A stretch of DNA of 64,000 nucleotides from JBHOQS01 sp042408875 (lineage in GTDB: Bacteria > Chloroflexota > UBA11872 > JBHOQS01): the NCBI GenBank assembly GCA_042408875.1, contig JBHOQS010000027.1, forward strand, positions 62,001 through 126,000. Direction: 5' to 3'. The notes below the pieces were generated by a model. The model saw only the letters and a list, made by a program, of their open reading frames with translations, did no database searches and was not told the DNA's origin. This document shows positions 25,793 through 35,004 of this stretch, piece by piece (position 1 is the stretch's first letter; each line of letters starts with the position of its first letter). A program made the position numbers and the translations under genes.

Positions 25793-26863
25793 TCACTTCG
25801 CCCAGGCGTTGCGCAAGAGCCGCAGCCAGTTGCCGTACATGATCGCCTGCACGTCCTCGTCGCGGTAGCCGCGCGCCGCCAGCAGCCCCGGCAACTTCTG
25901 CAAGTCGGCAACACTCTCCAGATCGTGCGGACACTGCTCGTAGCCATAGCCGCCGTCGAGGTCGGTCCCCACTGCCACGTGTAGCGCATCGCCGGCAAGC
26001 TGGCAGATGTGGTCCACGTGGTCAACCCAGGCTTGGAGGCTCACCACCTCGTTCTTTGTCACGCCTTTGATCCAGCCCGGATAGAGCATCCAGGCATCCA
26101 TGGCCACACCGATCACGCCACCGCGGGCGATGACGCGCCGGAGCTGGTCATCGCTGAACTGCCGCTCGCCGGGCACCAGGGTGCGACAGTTCTGGTGGCT
26201 GGCCAGCACCGGCCCGCCGAAGAGATCCAGCGCCTCATAGAAGCTCTCGTCGCACAGATGCGTGACGTCGAGGATCATGCCGGCCTGCTCGAGTTTCGGC
26301 AGCAGCCTGCGGCCATCGTCGGTGAGCGGCCCGTGTGTGCCGGTGCCATGGGCGTACTTGCTGACCCCGTAGTGCACCAGGCTGACGATACGCAGGCCGT
26401 CGCGCCACCACTGCGGCACCTGCTCGGGCGAGACGATCGCGTCGGCGCCTTCCATGCTAATGATGATGCCCAGCGGTGGCGGCGCGGTGCCGGTCTGGTC
26501 CGCGGCCTGCCACGCCGCGATGTGGCGGTCGAGCTCCCGCAGGGTGGTGATGATCGTGACGTTGCCCTGCGCCGCGAGCTGGCGATAGTAGGCGAGCTGG
26601 CCCTGCGCCGCGCCGTAGGCGATGTCGTGGTCGCGATAGCCACTGACCGGGCTGTTCGGGCGCATCACCCGCGCGTTGAGGGTAGCCGAGGCGACGGCAA
26701 CCTTCGCCTGGCGGAGTTCCGGCAGCGCCACCATGGACGCGGCACGGCCCTTCTCCGGCATGCCCTCCTCCAGCCGCCGCATCTCGGCGACCGGCAGCTT
26801 CAGGTCGCGGTTCCAGCCGAGCGCATTCATCGCTAGGTCAAGATGCATGTCGATGATAATCAT
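25793..26863 (-). CDS. membrane dipeptidase family (M19, renal dipeptidase-like)
   Basis: 356 residues. Metal-binding motifs of the M19 amidohydrolase fold are all present: IIDMHLDLA (H and D), SMEGAD (bridging Glu), LDVTHLCDESF (His), ASHQNCR (His), and VGTDLDGGYG (Asp). There is no signal peptide, so it is probably cytoplasmic. Family members cleave dipeptides, often with D-residues; in this island it could act on an amino-sugar or peptide conjugate, but that is a guess. ATG 26863 is followed by the first strand directly. The upstream 80 bases are strikingly AT-rich and probably hold the promoter. Confidence 0.87.
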   Translation of the reverse strand: MIIIDMHLDLAMNALGWNRDLKLPVAEMRRLEEGMPEKGRAASMVALPELRQAKVAVASATLNARVMRPNSPVSGYRDHDIAYGAAQGQLAYYRQLAAQGNVTIITTLRELDRHIAAWQAADQTGTAPPPLGIIISMEGADAIVSPEQVPQWWRDGLRIVSLVHYGVSKYAHGTGTHGPLTDDGRRLLPKLEQAGMILDVTHLCDESFYEALDLFGGPVLASHQNCRTLVPGERQFSDDQLRRVIARGGVIGVAMDAWMLYPGWIKGVTKNEVVSLQAWVDHVDHICQLAGDALHVAVGTDLDGGYGYEQCPHDLESVADLQKLPGLLAARGYRDEDVQAIMYGNWLRLLRNAWAK

Positions 26864-27139
26864 TTCCTGCAGTGCTCCTTAATTTCATGCTCATTTATCG
26901 TTTATGTTTTGGGAAAACTCTTTTTAAGTTTAAAAATTAGCCTTGGGTGTTACTCTCAAACGCATCTTGCTGCCTGCTTACACAGGCCACTCGATCGTGC
27001 AATCCGTTCCCCGTCGGCACAACGACTGACCGGCAGAAGATGACCGCACCTACTTTCTCTATTCCCATCGGTACAGCGACTGCGTCGCAAAGTACATAGA
27101 GGGGTATACGGACCCGCCCTATCCGTTCAATCCGTTCCC

Positions 27140-28231
27140 TTAAGCCGTTGCCGGCCGTGCCGGGCAGGCGCGGCTGCCCGGCTTCGCTGCATAGAGGGCA
27201 TCCGGCTCCAGCCAGATGATCCGGTCTTCGTCGTCGCCCTGGTAGGCCGCCAGGATCGCGGCCATAGATTTGCGCGCCTCTCGGCCGTTGGTGAGCGGCT
27301 CCTTATCGTTGACAATACAGTCGATAAAATGCTCACACTCACCCACGAAGTTCTTGGGCTCCTCGGCTTGCCCAGGCCGTCGCGGGTCATGTTCATACAG
27401 CACGTCGACGTCACGGCCACGGTACAACTCCAGCCGCCGGACCCCGTCGTTGCCGTAGGTGAGATGCAGGAAGCCCTCAGTACCGTACACGTTGAACTCG
27501 ATGTACAGGTTGGTATGCCGCGCCGCCCAGCTACAGACGAAGTTCCCCAGCATGCCGTTCTGGAACCGGAAGATCGCACAGGCAGTGTCTTCCCGCGCCA
27601 GCGCCGGGCCCCGCACAGTATTCGAGCCGACCGAGCAAGCCGCAACGATGTCGCCGAAGTTCCAGATCATCTGGTCCACATAGTGACACCCATGGGAGAG
27701 CAGGCACCCCATCGGGAACAGCTCCCAGCTCGCCCGCCACTCAGCCAGGTGCGGGAAGTGCTCGGTGCGGCAGGTGACCAGATAGGCACGGCCCATCAGG
27801 CCCTGCTGCACAGCCTCGTGGAGCCTGATCCAGATCGGGTCGAAGCGGGTCACATAGGCGACCATCAGCTTGACCCGATTCGCCTCAGCGACGCGGATCA
27901 TCTCGTCCGCATCCTCCAGCCGGGTGGCCATGACCTTTTCCGTGAGTACGTGCTTTCCCCGCGATGCGGCAGCGATGCTCATCGGCGCGTGGAGATGCGG
28001 CGGCGTACAGATGTCCACTGCATCTACCTCATCTAGGACGTCGAGGTAGTTGGTCGCCCAGCGACAGCCGGCCTGCTCGGCGAAGGCGCGGGCCTTCGCC
28101 GCATCGATGTCTACACAGAAGGCCAGCCGACAGCGATCGCGCATGGCCTTATACGCCGCGATGTGGCCACGAGCGATCCCACCGCAGCCGATAAGCGCCA
28201 CCCGCACTGGAAGCTTCGACCCGGCGACCAT
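27140..28231 (-). CDS. Gfo/Idh/MocA family oxidoreductase (2), EKV variant
   Basis: 363 residues. VRVALIGCGGIARGHIAAY is the nucleotide-binding motif. The usual EKP reads TEKVMATR, so the Lys is kept but Pro is lost. The catalytic segment reads GCLLSHGCHYVDQMIWNF with His and Asp in place. An Asp/Glu-rich C-terminal part ends in a Pro/Ala-rich tail. GGGAGG precedes the ATG at 28231. Probable sugar-derivative dehydrogenase. The upstream 60 bases are AT-rich and carry an ATGCA-TGCAT dyad that could be its operator. Confidence 0.85.
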   Translation of the reverse strand: MVAGSKLPVRVALIGCGGIARGHIAAYKAMRDRCRLAFCVDIDAAKARAFAEQAGCRWATNYLDVLDEVDAVDICTPPHLHAPMSIAAASRGKHVLTEKVMATRLEDADEMIRVAEANRVKLMVAYVTRFDPIWIRLHEAVQQGLMGRAYLVTCRTEHFPHLAEWRASWELFPMGCLLSHGCHYVDQMIWNFGDIVAACSVGSNTVRGPALAREDTACAIFRFQNGMLGNFVCSWAARHTNLYIEFNVYGTEGFLHLTYGNDGVRRLELYRGRDVDVLYEHDPRRPGQAEEPKNFVGECEHFIDCIVNDKEPLTNGREARKSMAAILAAYQGDDEDRIIWLEPDALYAAKPGSRACPARPATA

Positions 28232-28318
28232 GCTGGAACATCCTCCCTGTGCTGACCCGCTGACCCGCTGCGAACGAAGGCGGCGAGGTAAGGTAAGTTA
28301 AATATGTATTATGTATAA

Positions 28319-28334
28319 ATGCACTAATATGCAT
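28319..28334. promoter_or_regulatory. ATGCA-N6-TGCAT dyad in AT-rich divergent region
   Basis: Arms 28319-28323 and 28330-28334 lie in a 60-base AT-rich island between the divergent oxidoreductase and stress-protein genes. Possible operator of a local regulator. Confidence 0.35.
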
Positions 28335-28444
28335 ACAGCTATACACAAAAAGGTGGTCGCGATCTCTGACTGACCGATGGAGCCATCTCGCCATGGCCTG
28401 ACCGCATGGCCTGACTATGGGCGGACTCTGGCGGTCTCCTACGG

Positions 28445-28450
28445 TACAAT
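28445..28450 (+). promoter_or_regulatory. TACAAT -10 box just before the Usp fusion gene
   Basis: TACAAT lies 11 bases before ATG 28461, so the mRNA would be nearly leaderless. The -35 region is weak (CGGACT at 17 bases). The same hexamer recurs upstream of other genes in the window. Confidence 0.4.
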
Positions 28451-28460
28451 AGCCGGGAGA

Positions 28461-29717
28461 ATGTTTCAACGTCTGCTCGTCCCGCTCGACGGCTCACCCT
28501 TCGGCGAGGCCTCGCTGCCGCTCGCCGAGGCGCAGGCGCGCGCCTTCGGTGCCTGCCTGATCTTGCTGCACGTCGTCACGCCAGTGCCCGGCGAGGCCGA
28601 TCTGCGCACGGCCTGGGTCAGCTTCAGCGAGGCGCAGGCACGAGCGTATCTAGAGGCCGTTGCCGTGGGGCTGGCGCAGCGGGGGCTGCACGTCGAGACG
28701 GTCGTCGTGCCCCAGCGGGACTCAGTGGCGCAGACAGTGGTCGATGAGGCGGAGACGCTGCGGGCTGACCTGATCGTACTGGCAACGCACGGCCGCACGG
28801 GCCTGGCACGGTTGGTGCTGGGGAGCGTGGCCGAGGAGCTCGTGCGCCATGCGCCCTGTCCGGTACTGCTGGTGCGGCCCAAGGAGGCGCCAGTCGCCAC
28901 CGAGCGCCCCTTGCGCAGCTTCGCTGCCGATGCGGCCCGCGCCGGGCCGTTGCAGGCGCGGCCGCTAGGTATCCGCACCGTTGAGCTCGCACGCATCATC
29001 GGCAGCGTGGGCCGTGCGCATGAGCTGGGGCCTGACTTCCGGCCGTTGCGCCGGCGCGCCGCGGACGATACGCGCTTTCAGGGTATCCTGCGCGCCATGG
29101 AGCGCGGTGAGCCGCTGCCACCGGTGGAGCTCTATAAGCTCGGCTATGGCTACTACGTGCTGGACGGGAATCATCGGGTAGCTGCGGCGCGGCAGCTCGG
29201 CCAGATGGACATCGACGCTGTAGTGACCGAGTTCATTCCTTTAGGTGATAGCGAGCGAGCCCAGGTCTTTCAGGAGCGGCAGGCCTTCGAGCGCGCCACC
29301 GGGCTCACTCGGGTGGGGGCGAGCCGGCCGGGCCACTATCCGCGGCTCGAAGCGCTGGTGCGCGAGTACACTGCTCAGGAGGAGGCCGCGTTGCAGGAGA
29401 CCCCTGTGGTGCCGACGTTCCGGGAGATGGCGCGGCGCTGGTACACGGAGTTCTTCGCCCCGATGGCGCAGCGGATCCGCGCGCTGGGTCTGGCGCGCTG
29501 CTTCCCAGGCGAGCGCACGGCTGATATCCTGGTACATGTCGCGGACTTTCGTGAGCAGGAGCAGGTGCGCCTGGGCCGGCCGGTTGGCTGGGATGAGGCG
29601 CTGACGCGCTTTGCAAAAACCTTTTGTGCAGAACGGGGCCACAGTACCTGGCGCCGCTTCACCGGCCTGCGTGAGCTGTTGCGCCGGCGCCGCAGCGAAC
29701 AGGAAGCACACACGTAA
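28461..29717 (+). CDS. universal stress protein fused to ParB-like (DGNHR) domain
   Basis: About 418 residues. Residues 1-150 are a Usp domain: FQRLLVPLDGSPFGEASLP, and the ATP-loop pattern LIVLATHGRTGLARLVLGSVAEELVRHAPCPVLLV with G-x2-G-x9-G. Residues about 165-260 resemble the ParB/sulfiredoxin-like fold, with GYGYYVLDGNHRVAAARQLG carrying the DGNHR signature. The remainder is helical and charged and may bind a partner. ATG 28461 starts exactly at the Usp strand. It likely senses ATP or stress and acts on nucleic acid or phosphates, by inference. The next gene starts 19 bases downstream. Confidence 0.78.
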   Translation: MFQRLLVPLDGSPFGEASLPLAEAQARAFGACLILLHVVTPVPGEADLRTAWVSFSEAQARAYLEAVAVGLAQRGLHVETVVVPQRDSVAQTVVDEAETLRADLIVLATHGRTGLARLVLGSVAEELVRHAPCPVLLVRPKEAPVATERPLRSFAADAARAGPLQARPLGIRTVELARIIGSVGRAHELGPDFRPLRRRAADDTRFQGILRAMERGEPLPPVELYKLGYGYYVLDGNHRVAAARQLGQMDIDAVVTEFIPLGDSERAQVFQERQAFERATGLTRVGASRPGHYPRLEALVREYTAQEEAALQETPVVPTFREMARRWYTEFFAPMAQRIRALGLARCFPGERTADILVHVADFREQEQVRLGRPVGWDEALTRFAKTFCAERGHSTWRRFTGLRELLRRRRSEQEAHT

Positions 29718-29736
29718 CAGCTCCTGGAGAGATCCC

Positions 29737-31089
29737 ATGAGGTTTAATACGAGACGCACCATGAGGCTACAACGGCTCCTTACATCACTGCGGCCGGTCG
29801 TGGCGCTCCTGGCGGGCCTGGCGCTGCTCGCCGCGGCCTGCCGCCCAGGTGAGGCGCCCTCATCCCAGATGCCAGCTGCCCAGCCTTCGCGGCCGGGCGA
29901 GGCGCGACCTGGGGCGCTGGCGGGTCCTGGCCTGGCCGCGCGGGTGCAGCAAACCTCGGCCAGTGTCCCGGTGCCTTTGCAGGTCCCGGATCAGTTCCGC
30001 CGCGGCCCGCTGGCGCAGCCGCGCACGATCATGCTGCCGCCCGGCTTCCAGATCAGCGTGTTCGCCGCCGGGCTAGGTTCCCCGCGCAGCATGACCATCA
30101 GCCCGGAGGGGGCGATCTACGTCACGATCCCAACGCAAGGGCGCATCGTGGCCTTGATCGACGCTGACGGTGACGGCGTGGCCGAGCGGATCGAGAACGC
30201 CGCCACTGGGCTGCAATGCCCCTATGGCATGGCCTTCTTGGAGGGCTACCTATATGTGGCGCAGACCACTCGCATCGTACGGTATCCGTACACGCCCGGC
30301 CAGGCTAGCCTTGGCCCCGGCGAAGTCGTCGTCTCCGGCCTGCCCCAGACCGGCTGCGGCCCGCATCATTTCCGCCCGCTAGTGATCGACTGGAACCACA
30401 CGATCTTCACCGCTGTGGGCTCGACCTGCAATGTGTGTGTCGAACGAGACCCGCGGCACGGGACTGTGCTGCGCTTCAGCCTTGATGGCCAGGGTGGCAT
30501 CTTCGCCACCGGCCTGCGCAACGCAGTTGGGCTGACCATCGACCCGAACACCGGGCAGGTCTGGGCAGTGGTCAACGAGCGGGACTACCTCGGGGATGAC
30601 ATTCCAGAGGACATGGTCACCATTGTGCATGAGGGCGCCGATTACGGCTGGCCGTACTGCTACCTGGCGAACGGCCAGTGGCAGCAGGATACCCGCGTGC
30701 CGCCGCGGCCGGGCGGCTGCGAGGGGCTCACGCAGCCCACAGTCGGCATTCAGGCACACTCGGCGCCGCTGGGGCTGACGTTCTATCTGGCAGACCAGTT
30801 CCCGCCGGAGTTCCGCGGCAGCCTGTTCGTGGGGCTGCACGGCTCCTGGAACCGTAGCGAGGGAACCGGGTTCAAGGTGATCCGCATCCCCTTTGTAGAT
30901 GGACAGCCGCAACCGCCGGAGGACTTCGCCACCGGCTGGCTGACCGGCCCACGCGGGCCAAACGATGCCTGGGGCCGGCCGGTCGAACCGCTGGTCGCGA
31001 AAGATGGCAGCCTGCTCGTGTCGGACGATCGCGCTGGCGCTATCTACCGCATCTGGTACGCCGGCGAGGTAGCGACGGCAAAGCGCTGA
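29737..31089 (+). CDS. lipoprotein sugar (sorbosone) dehydrogenase-like beta-propeller, PQQ type
   Basis: 450 residues. The signal LRPVVALLAGLALLAAAC ends in a lipobox, so it is an exported lipoprotein (Sec type, no twin Arg in consensus position). The propeller has IMLPPGFQISVFAAGLGSPRSM, GSTCNVCVERDP, FATGLRNAVGLTIDPNTGQVWAVVNERDYLGDDIPEDM and LFVGLHGSWNRS, which fit the L-sorbosone/soluble glucose dehydrogenase family that uses PQQ. GGAGAG precedes ATG 29737. It would oxidise aldoses outside the membrane. It may be cotranscribed with the Usp fusion. Confidence 0.82.
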   Translation: MRFNTRRTMRLQRLLTSLRPVVALLAGLALLAAACRPGEAPSSQMPAAQPSRPGEARPGALAGPGLAARVQQTSASVPVPLQVPDQFRRGPLAQPRTIMLPPGFQISVFAAGLGSPRSMTISPEGAIYVTIPTQGRIVALIDADGDGVAERIENAATGLQCPYGMAFLEGYLYVAQTTRIVRYPYTPGQASLGPGEVVVSGLPQTGCGPHHFRPLVIDWNHTIFTAVGSTCNVCVERDPRHGTVLRFSLDGQGGIFATGLRNAVGLTIDPNTGQVWAVVNERDYLGDDIPEDMVTIVHEGADYGWPYCYLANGQWQQDTRVPPRPGGCEGLTQPTVGIQAHSAPLGLTFYLADQFPPEFRGSLFVGLHGSWNRSEGTGFKVIRIPFVDGQPQPPEDFATGWLTGPRGPNDAWGRPVEPLVAKDGSLLVSDDRAGAIYRIWYAGEVATAKR

Positions 31090-31105
31090 GGGCGCATTCA
31101 TCGTT

Positions 31106-31149
31106 CTCCCCTCTCCCACCGCGCGGCGGGAGGGGGCCGGGGGCGAGAG
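31106..31149 (+). repeat. dispersed GC-rich palindromic repeat, copy 1
   Basis: A CTCCC...GGGAG hairpin (arms 31113-31122 and 31123-31132, one mismatch) followed by GGCCGGGGGCGAGAG. The same sequence lies in reverse orientation at 37793-37834. It sits between the convergent dehydrogenase and transketolase genes and may also terminate transcription. Confidence 0.6.
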
Positions 31150-31154
31150 ATAGC

Positions 31155-32108
31155 CTACGCAAGCACCTCCCGCGCTGCCTGGGCGATATGCCGGGCAGTG
31201 AGGCCGTACTTCTCCAGGAGCTCCTCCGGCTTCCCCGACTCCGCGTAGCCCTCCAGGGCGACGAAACGCATGCGGCAGGGGGCATGCTCCGCCGCAGCCA
31301 TCGCCACGGCGGAGCCCAGGCCCCCCCAGCGAATGTGCTCTTCGGCCACGACAATCCCGCGCGTCTCCTGCGCTGCTGCCACAACCGCCTCCTCGTCCAG
31401 AGGCCGCACGCTCGCCATATCGAGCACGCGGGCCTGGATGCCCTCGCGGGCGAGCAAGTCGGCAGCGTCGAGGGCTGCGGCGACCATCAACCCGTTCGCG
31501 ATCAAAGTAATGTCATCGCCCTCACGCAGCCGGTTCGCGCGGCCGATCTGGAAGGTGCAGCCGTCGGTATACACAATTGGCACAGGCGGGCGCCCGGTGC
31601 GGATATACACCGGCCCCTGATGCTCGAGCGCCGCCTTGACCACTTCACGTGTCTCCACCTCATCAGCCGGCACCAGGACGGTAAAGCCAGGCAGCGCCAT
31701 GGCCAGGGCCACGTCCTCAATGCCCATCTGCGATGGGCCGTCCTCGCCGATGCTGATCCCCGAATGGCTGCCGCAGACCTTGACGTTGAGGTGCGGGAAA
31801 GCCACCGACATGCGCAGCTGATCGAAGGCATTGCACATCATGAAGCAGGCGAAGCTGGCGATCACCGGGATCTTCCCGCAGCTTGCCAGCCCGCCGGCAA
31901 TACCTACCAGGTTCGACTCGGCAATGCCAACGTTGATGAAGCGATCGGGAAATTCTTTAGCGAACCACTCCGTACGGGTCGAGTTATTCACATCGCCATC
32001 GATCACAACGATATTCGGGTTGTGGCGCCCCAGTTCGCGCAGCGCCTCCCCGAAGGCATCGCGAGTCGCCTTGCCCATCGCCCGTTTGGTCGCTTGCACT
32101 AGCTCCAT
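31155..32108 (-). CDS. transketolase, C-terminal subunit
   Basis: 317 residues: a pyrimidine-binding domain (1-165) with VIDGDVNNSTRTEWF, FINVGIAESNLVGIAGGLASCG and SHSGISIGEDGPSQMGIED, then a C-terminal domain (RILDM type: LDMASVRPLD, VAEEHIRWGGLGSAVAM). GIAESN holds the Glu that activates ThDP. Its start overlaps the N-terminal subunit gene by ten bases, so the two halves form one enzyme. Split transketolases work in pentose metabolism and in archaea and some bacteria in place of a single chain. Pentoses from GH10 products would feed it. Confidence 0.93.
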   Translation of the reverse strand: MELVQATKRAMGKATRDAFGEALRELGRHNPNIVVIDGDVNNSTRTEWFAKEFPDRFINVGIAESNLVGIAGGLASCGKIPVIASFACFMMCNAFDQLRMSVAFPHLNVKVCGSHSGISIGEDGPSQMGIEDVALAMALPGFTVLVPADEVETREVVKAALEHQGPVYIRTGRPPVPIVYTDGCTFQIGRANRLREGDDITLIANGLMVAAALDAADLLAREGIQARVLDMASVRPLDEEAVVAAAQETRGIVVAEEHIRWGGLGSAVAMAAAEHAPCRMRFVALEGYAESGKPEELLEKYGLTARHIAQAAREVLA

Positions 32109-32938
32109 CCCAACTCCTCCAGCGCCCGCCTGGCCTGCTCGGGCGACAGTGCTCGACCGTGGAAAGTCCAGTCTGCCTCGACGAACGACACGCCTTTGCC
32201 CTTGATCGTGTGCGCCACAATCACCGACGGCCCGTCAGTCACGCCTCGCGCTACAGACAACGCCTCAAGGATCTGGCGCATGTCGTGGCCGTCAATCTCT
32301 TGCACATGCCAGCCAAAGGCGCGCCACTTCTCTGCCAGGGGCATATGGTTCATCACATCTTTGATGAGGCCGCTCTGCTGCGCCTTGTTATGATCGACGA
32401 GGGCCGTCAGGTTACCCAGGCGATAGTGCCGGGCGCACATGGCTGCCTCCCATACCTGGCCCTCGTCACACTCACCGTCACCGAGCATGACATAGACCCG
32501 GTAGGCACGTCTATCCATGCGGCCGGCCAGGGCGTGGCCGATGCCAATAGAGAGCCCCTGGCCGAGGGAACCGGTCGAGGCTTCGACGCCGGGCAGCCGG
32601 CGCATATTTGGGTGGCCTTCGAGGGGGCTGCCGATGCGGCGCAGGGTCATGAGCTGCTCGACCGGGAAGTACCCGGCCTCGGCAAGCACAGCGTACAGCG
32701 CTGGCGCAGCGTGGCCCTTACTGAGAATAAAGCGGTCACGATCCGGCCAGTCCGGCCGTTGCGGATCGTACTGCAAGATCCCCCCGAAGTAGAGGGCGGT
32801 CATGATATCGATCGCCGAGAGCGAGCTCGACGGATGGCCCGAGCCAGCAGCGGTGGTCATCTCAATGATGTAGCGACGTAACCGCCGCGCCGTCTCGCTC
32901 AGGGTCGCCGGATCAGCAGGAGAAAGATGCGTAGCCAT
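32099..32938 (-). CDS. transketolase, N-terminal subunit
   Basis: 279 residues, the ThDP pyrophosphate-binding half. AAGSGHPSSSLSAIDIMTALYF, RDRFILSKGHAAPALYA, GSLGQGLSIGIGHALAG and VMLGDGECDEGQVWEAAM contain the GDG...N-type Mg/ThDP site. VDHNKAQQSGLIKDV follows. It lacks the other two domains, which the overlapping next gene provides. Expressed as the first gene of the pair on the minus strand; a possible promoter lies at 33173-33201. Confidence 0.93.
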   Translation of the reverse strand: MATHLSPADPATLSETARRLRRYIIEMTTAAGSGHPSSSLSAIDIMTALYFGGILQYDPQRPDWPDRDRFILSKGHAAPALYAVLAEAGYFPVEQLMTLRRIGSPLEGHPNMRRLPGVEASTGSLGQGLSIGIGHALAGRMDRRAYRVYVMLGDGECDEGQVWEAAMCARHYRLGNLTALVDHNKAQQSGLIKDVMNHMPLAEKWRAFGWHVQEIDGHDMRQILEALSVARGVTDGPSVIVAHTIKGKGVSFVEADWTFHGRALSPEQARRALEELGWS

Positions 32939-33172
32939 ACCTGGTCGCGTGCCTCCCTGGGCTGTAGGTCACGGGCGAGGGAAACCGGCTGCATTACCGG
33001 AGCAGCACCACCCGTGGCAAGTGACCCCTGGGTCTCACAGCGTCTCGCGTAGCAGTCCGCATGCCAGCACTATACATGCCCGGCCACGCAGACGGCAAAC
33101 CTGCGCGGGCCGGTCTGCCTACGACTGTAATGCACTCTAATACGAACTGCCGAAGCTGCCGCGCTACGATGC

Positions 33173-33201
33173 TTTGTATGTTCCTTATGATGTAATGTCT
33201 A
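33173..33201 (-). promoter_or_regulatory. possible promoter for the transketolase pair
   Basis: On the minus strand TAGACA (33201-33196), 17-base spacer, TACAAA (33178-33173). It would give a leader of about 230 bases, which is long. The rest of the 359-base gap (32939-33297) shows nothing else clear. Confidence 0.3.
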
Positions 33202-33297
33202 TACTGTAATGCCAGGAGGAACACACAGAGCAAGGAGGACGTCGTCGGGGAGGTCCCAGCACCGGGCCTGTCGGGCGCAGGAGGGACCGCGACGGCC

Positions 33298-34884
33298 TCA
33301 GTGGCCCGTATCCGCCCAGGTGCTCGCCGCAAGGGCGCGCAGGCGGTGGTAGATCGGCTTCGGCGCACCAGTACGGTCGAGCATGCCACCCCACGGCCAG
33401 AAGCCCGGATCGGCGAAGTCCCACCAGGTGACTGCCTCAACCTCCGGCTGGGCCAGGCAGAGGGTATAAAAGGCCTCAGCCCAGTCCGCCTGCACCTCCT
33501 CATCCCAAGGCCGGTGCCACCACCCAGCCGTGCTCGACGGGGCCGGCGCCAGCCGGCCGGCCTCCAGCAGCCGGCGGTGCACCACGCTCTCGGGATCAGG
33601 CTGGTCCGCCGACGGGACCTGCACTTCAGTAATATGTACTACCTTCCCGGCGCGCCGCGCCAGCGCGCAGTAGCGCTCGAGCTGCTCGGCCACTGTGAGA
33701 AAGTCCCGGCAGTACTCGCGCCCCGCGCCGGTGTACCACTGCACGCCGATCACTTCAAACGGGATCCCGCGCGCGATCACGTCTGCGAGATAGGCCTCGC
33801 CATCCCAGGTCTCTGCCTCAGGTTGCTCGATGCGTGCGCGTGTGCGACGGAAGGGATCGTTCACGTTGATCACACGCACTGCCTGGGGATCGGCTGCGCT
33901 GACCTCTGCCGCGGCTAGCGCGGTGAGCTCCAGTAGCTGCTCTCGCGTCAGATTGGGGATGTTCGCCGGATGGGGCTGGCGCCCTCCGGCGGTCAGGTGG
34001 TGCGCCTCATTGATGATGTCCCACACGCCGATGCGCCCGCGGTAGTGCTCGACTGCCTCGCGGACCTGCCGGCGCAGCACCGGAACCAGCCGCTCGTACG
34101 GCAGGCCGGCCATCCATGGTGGCAGCCCGGCTTGATGGAGCCAGATGAGCGGGTGTCCCTTCGGCAGGACCGGCCACGGGGCTGTGGCCAGGACCTCCAG
34201 CAGCCGGTCGCGCGGCGCCCAGTCGAGCCGGCCCTCCTCTGGCTCCAGGGTGGCACGGTAAAAGGGTAGGGTTACGGCAGTGAACAGGTCGAAGAACAGG
34301 GCGCGTTGCGCTGCCGGCATCTGGGCAAGGCGAAACGCCTGGCAGCCCAGCCGCAGGCGCGCCCGGCGCTCCTGCGTCATGCGTGCAAGCGCTCGCTGTG
34401 CCTGGGCCAGCACGATCTCCTCTCCGGCCCAGAGGGCATCGGCAAGCGCCGCATGCGCCGCCCGCGCCTGCTCGGCCGGGGTTGTAGCGGCCTCTGCCTG
34501 CACCAAGGCGTGGGCCGCGCGGTCCAGGCGCGCCTGTGCCTGGGGCGGCACGGGCTCGCCCTGCCGCGTGCAGTGCGCTGCCCGCGCCTGCGCCCGCCGC
34601 AGGTGAGTACGGGCGAACGCCAAGGGGAGGAGGACCGGCGGGCCGCCCTCCTCGCTCCAGCCGTCGCCGTCTCGGTCGGCCGTGAGCCACACACGGCCGA
34701 AGCCGGGCACCTCCCACAAGGCCTGCACCCAGTATGGCGTCTCACGCACCGCTACACAGCGGCACCGCCCCGGCGCCGTCTCCCAGTGCGACCACGTCGG
34801 TGCTCCGGTGTACGCCGTCGCGCCGAGCTCCTCCGGGGCAAGCGTCACGGCCTTACCCTGCGCATCCAGCGTCAGCCACTCCAC
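33298..34884 (-). CDS. GH10 family endo-beta-xylanase-like glycoside hydrolase
   Basis: 528 residues. A GH10 barrel occupies about 165-520: LPKGHPLIWLHQ, WDIINEAHH with the acid/base Glu (near 291), VHITEVQVP with the nucleophile Glu (near 419), and VTWWDFADPGFWPWGGMLD. The N-terminal 165 residues are a charged, Ala/Arg-rich helical region after a short beta part, longer than in single-domain xylanases. There is no signal peptide, so it likely cuts xylo-oligosaccharides after uptake. GTG 34884 has GAGGAGG six bases before it. It follows binding protein 4 on the same strand. Confidence 0.87.
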   Translation of the reverse strand: MEWLTLDAQGKAVTLAPEELGATAYTGAPTWSHWETAPGRCRCVAVRETPYWVQALWEVPGFGRVWLTADRDGDGWSEEGGPPVLLPLAFARTHLRRAQARAAHCTRQGEPVPPQAQARLDRAAHALVQAEAATTPAEQARAAHAALADALWAGEEIVLAQAQRALARMTQERRARLRLGCQAFRLAQMPAAQRALFFDLFTAVTLPFYRATLEPEEGRLDWAPRDRLLEVLATAPWPVLPKGHPLIWLHQAGLPPWMAGLPYERLVPVLRRQVREAVEHYRGRIGVWDIINEAHHLTAGGRQPHPANIPNLTREQLLELTALAAAEVSAADPQAVRVINVNDPFRRTRARIEQPEAETWDGEAYLADVIARGIPFEVIGVQWYTGAGREYCRDFLTVAEQLERYCALARRAGKVVHITEVQVPSADQPDPESVVHRRLLEAGRLAPAPSSTAGWWHRPWDEEVQADWAEAFYTLCLAQPEVEAVTWWDFADPGFWPWGGMLDRTGAPKPIYHRLRALAASTWADTGH

Positions 34885-34920
34885 CAGGCACCTCCTCTGT
34901 CAGCGGCATGCCCACGCCCG

Positions 34921-34954
34921 ATTGTATAGCGCCGGGCGTGGCCGCGCCCGGCGC
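34921..34954 (-). terminator. 10-bp hairpin with adjacent TACAAT box
   Basis: Arms 34929-34938 and 34945-34954 pair perfectly around TGGCCG. It follows the binding protein 4 gene and could end it. On the minus strand TATACAAT (34928-34921) comes directly after and could be the -10 box of the GH10 gene. Confidence 0.45.
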
Positions 34955-35004
34955 CTGTTCACCTCGCGGCGTTTTCCCTGGTACAGCCCCGGTTACAGAC
35001 CAGA

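Noticed and set aside
29611..29736. Upstream start for the sorbosone dehydrogenase-like lipoprotein
   Set aside because: It would overlap the Usp fusion gene and hide the signal peptide; ATG 29737 with GGAGAG gives a proper lipobox signal.
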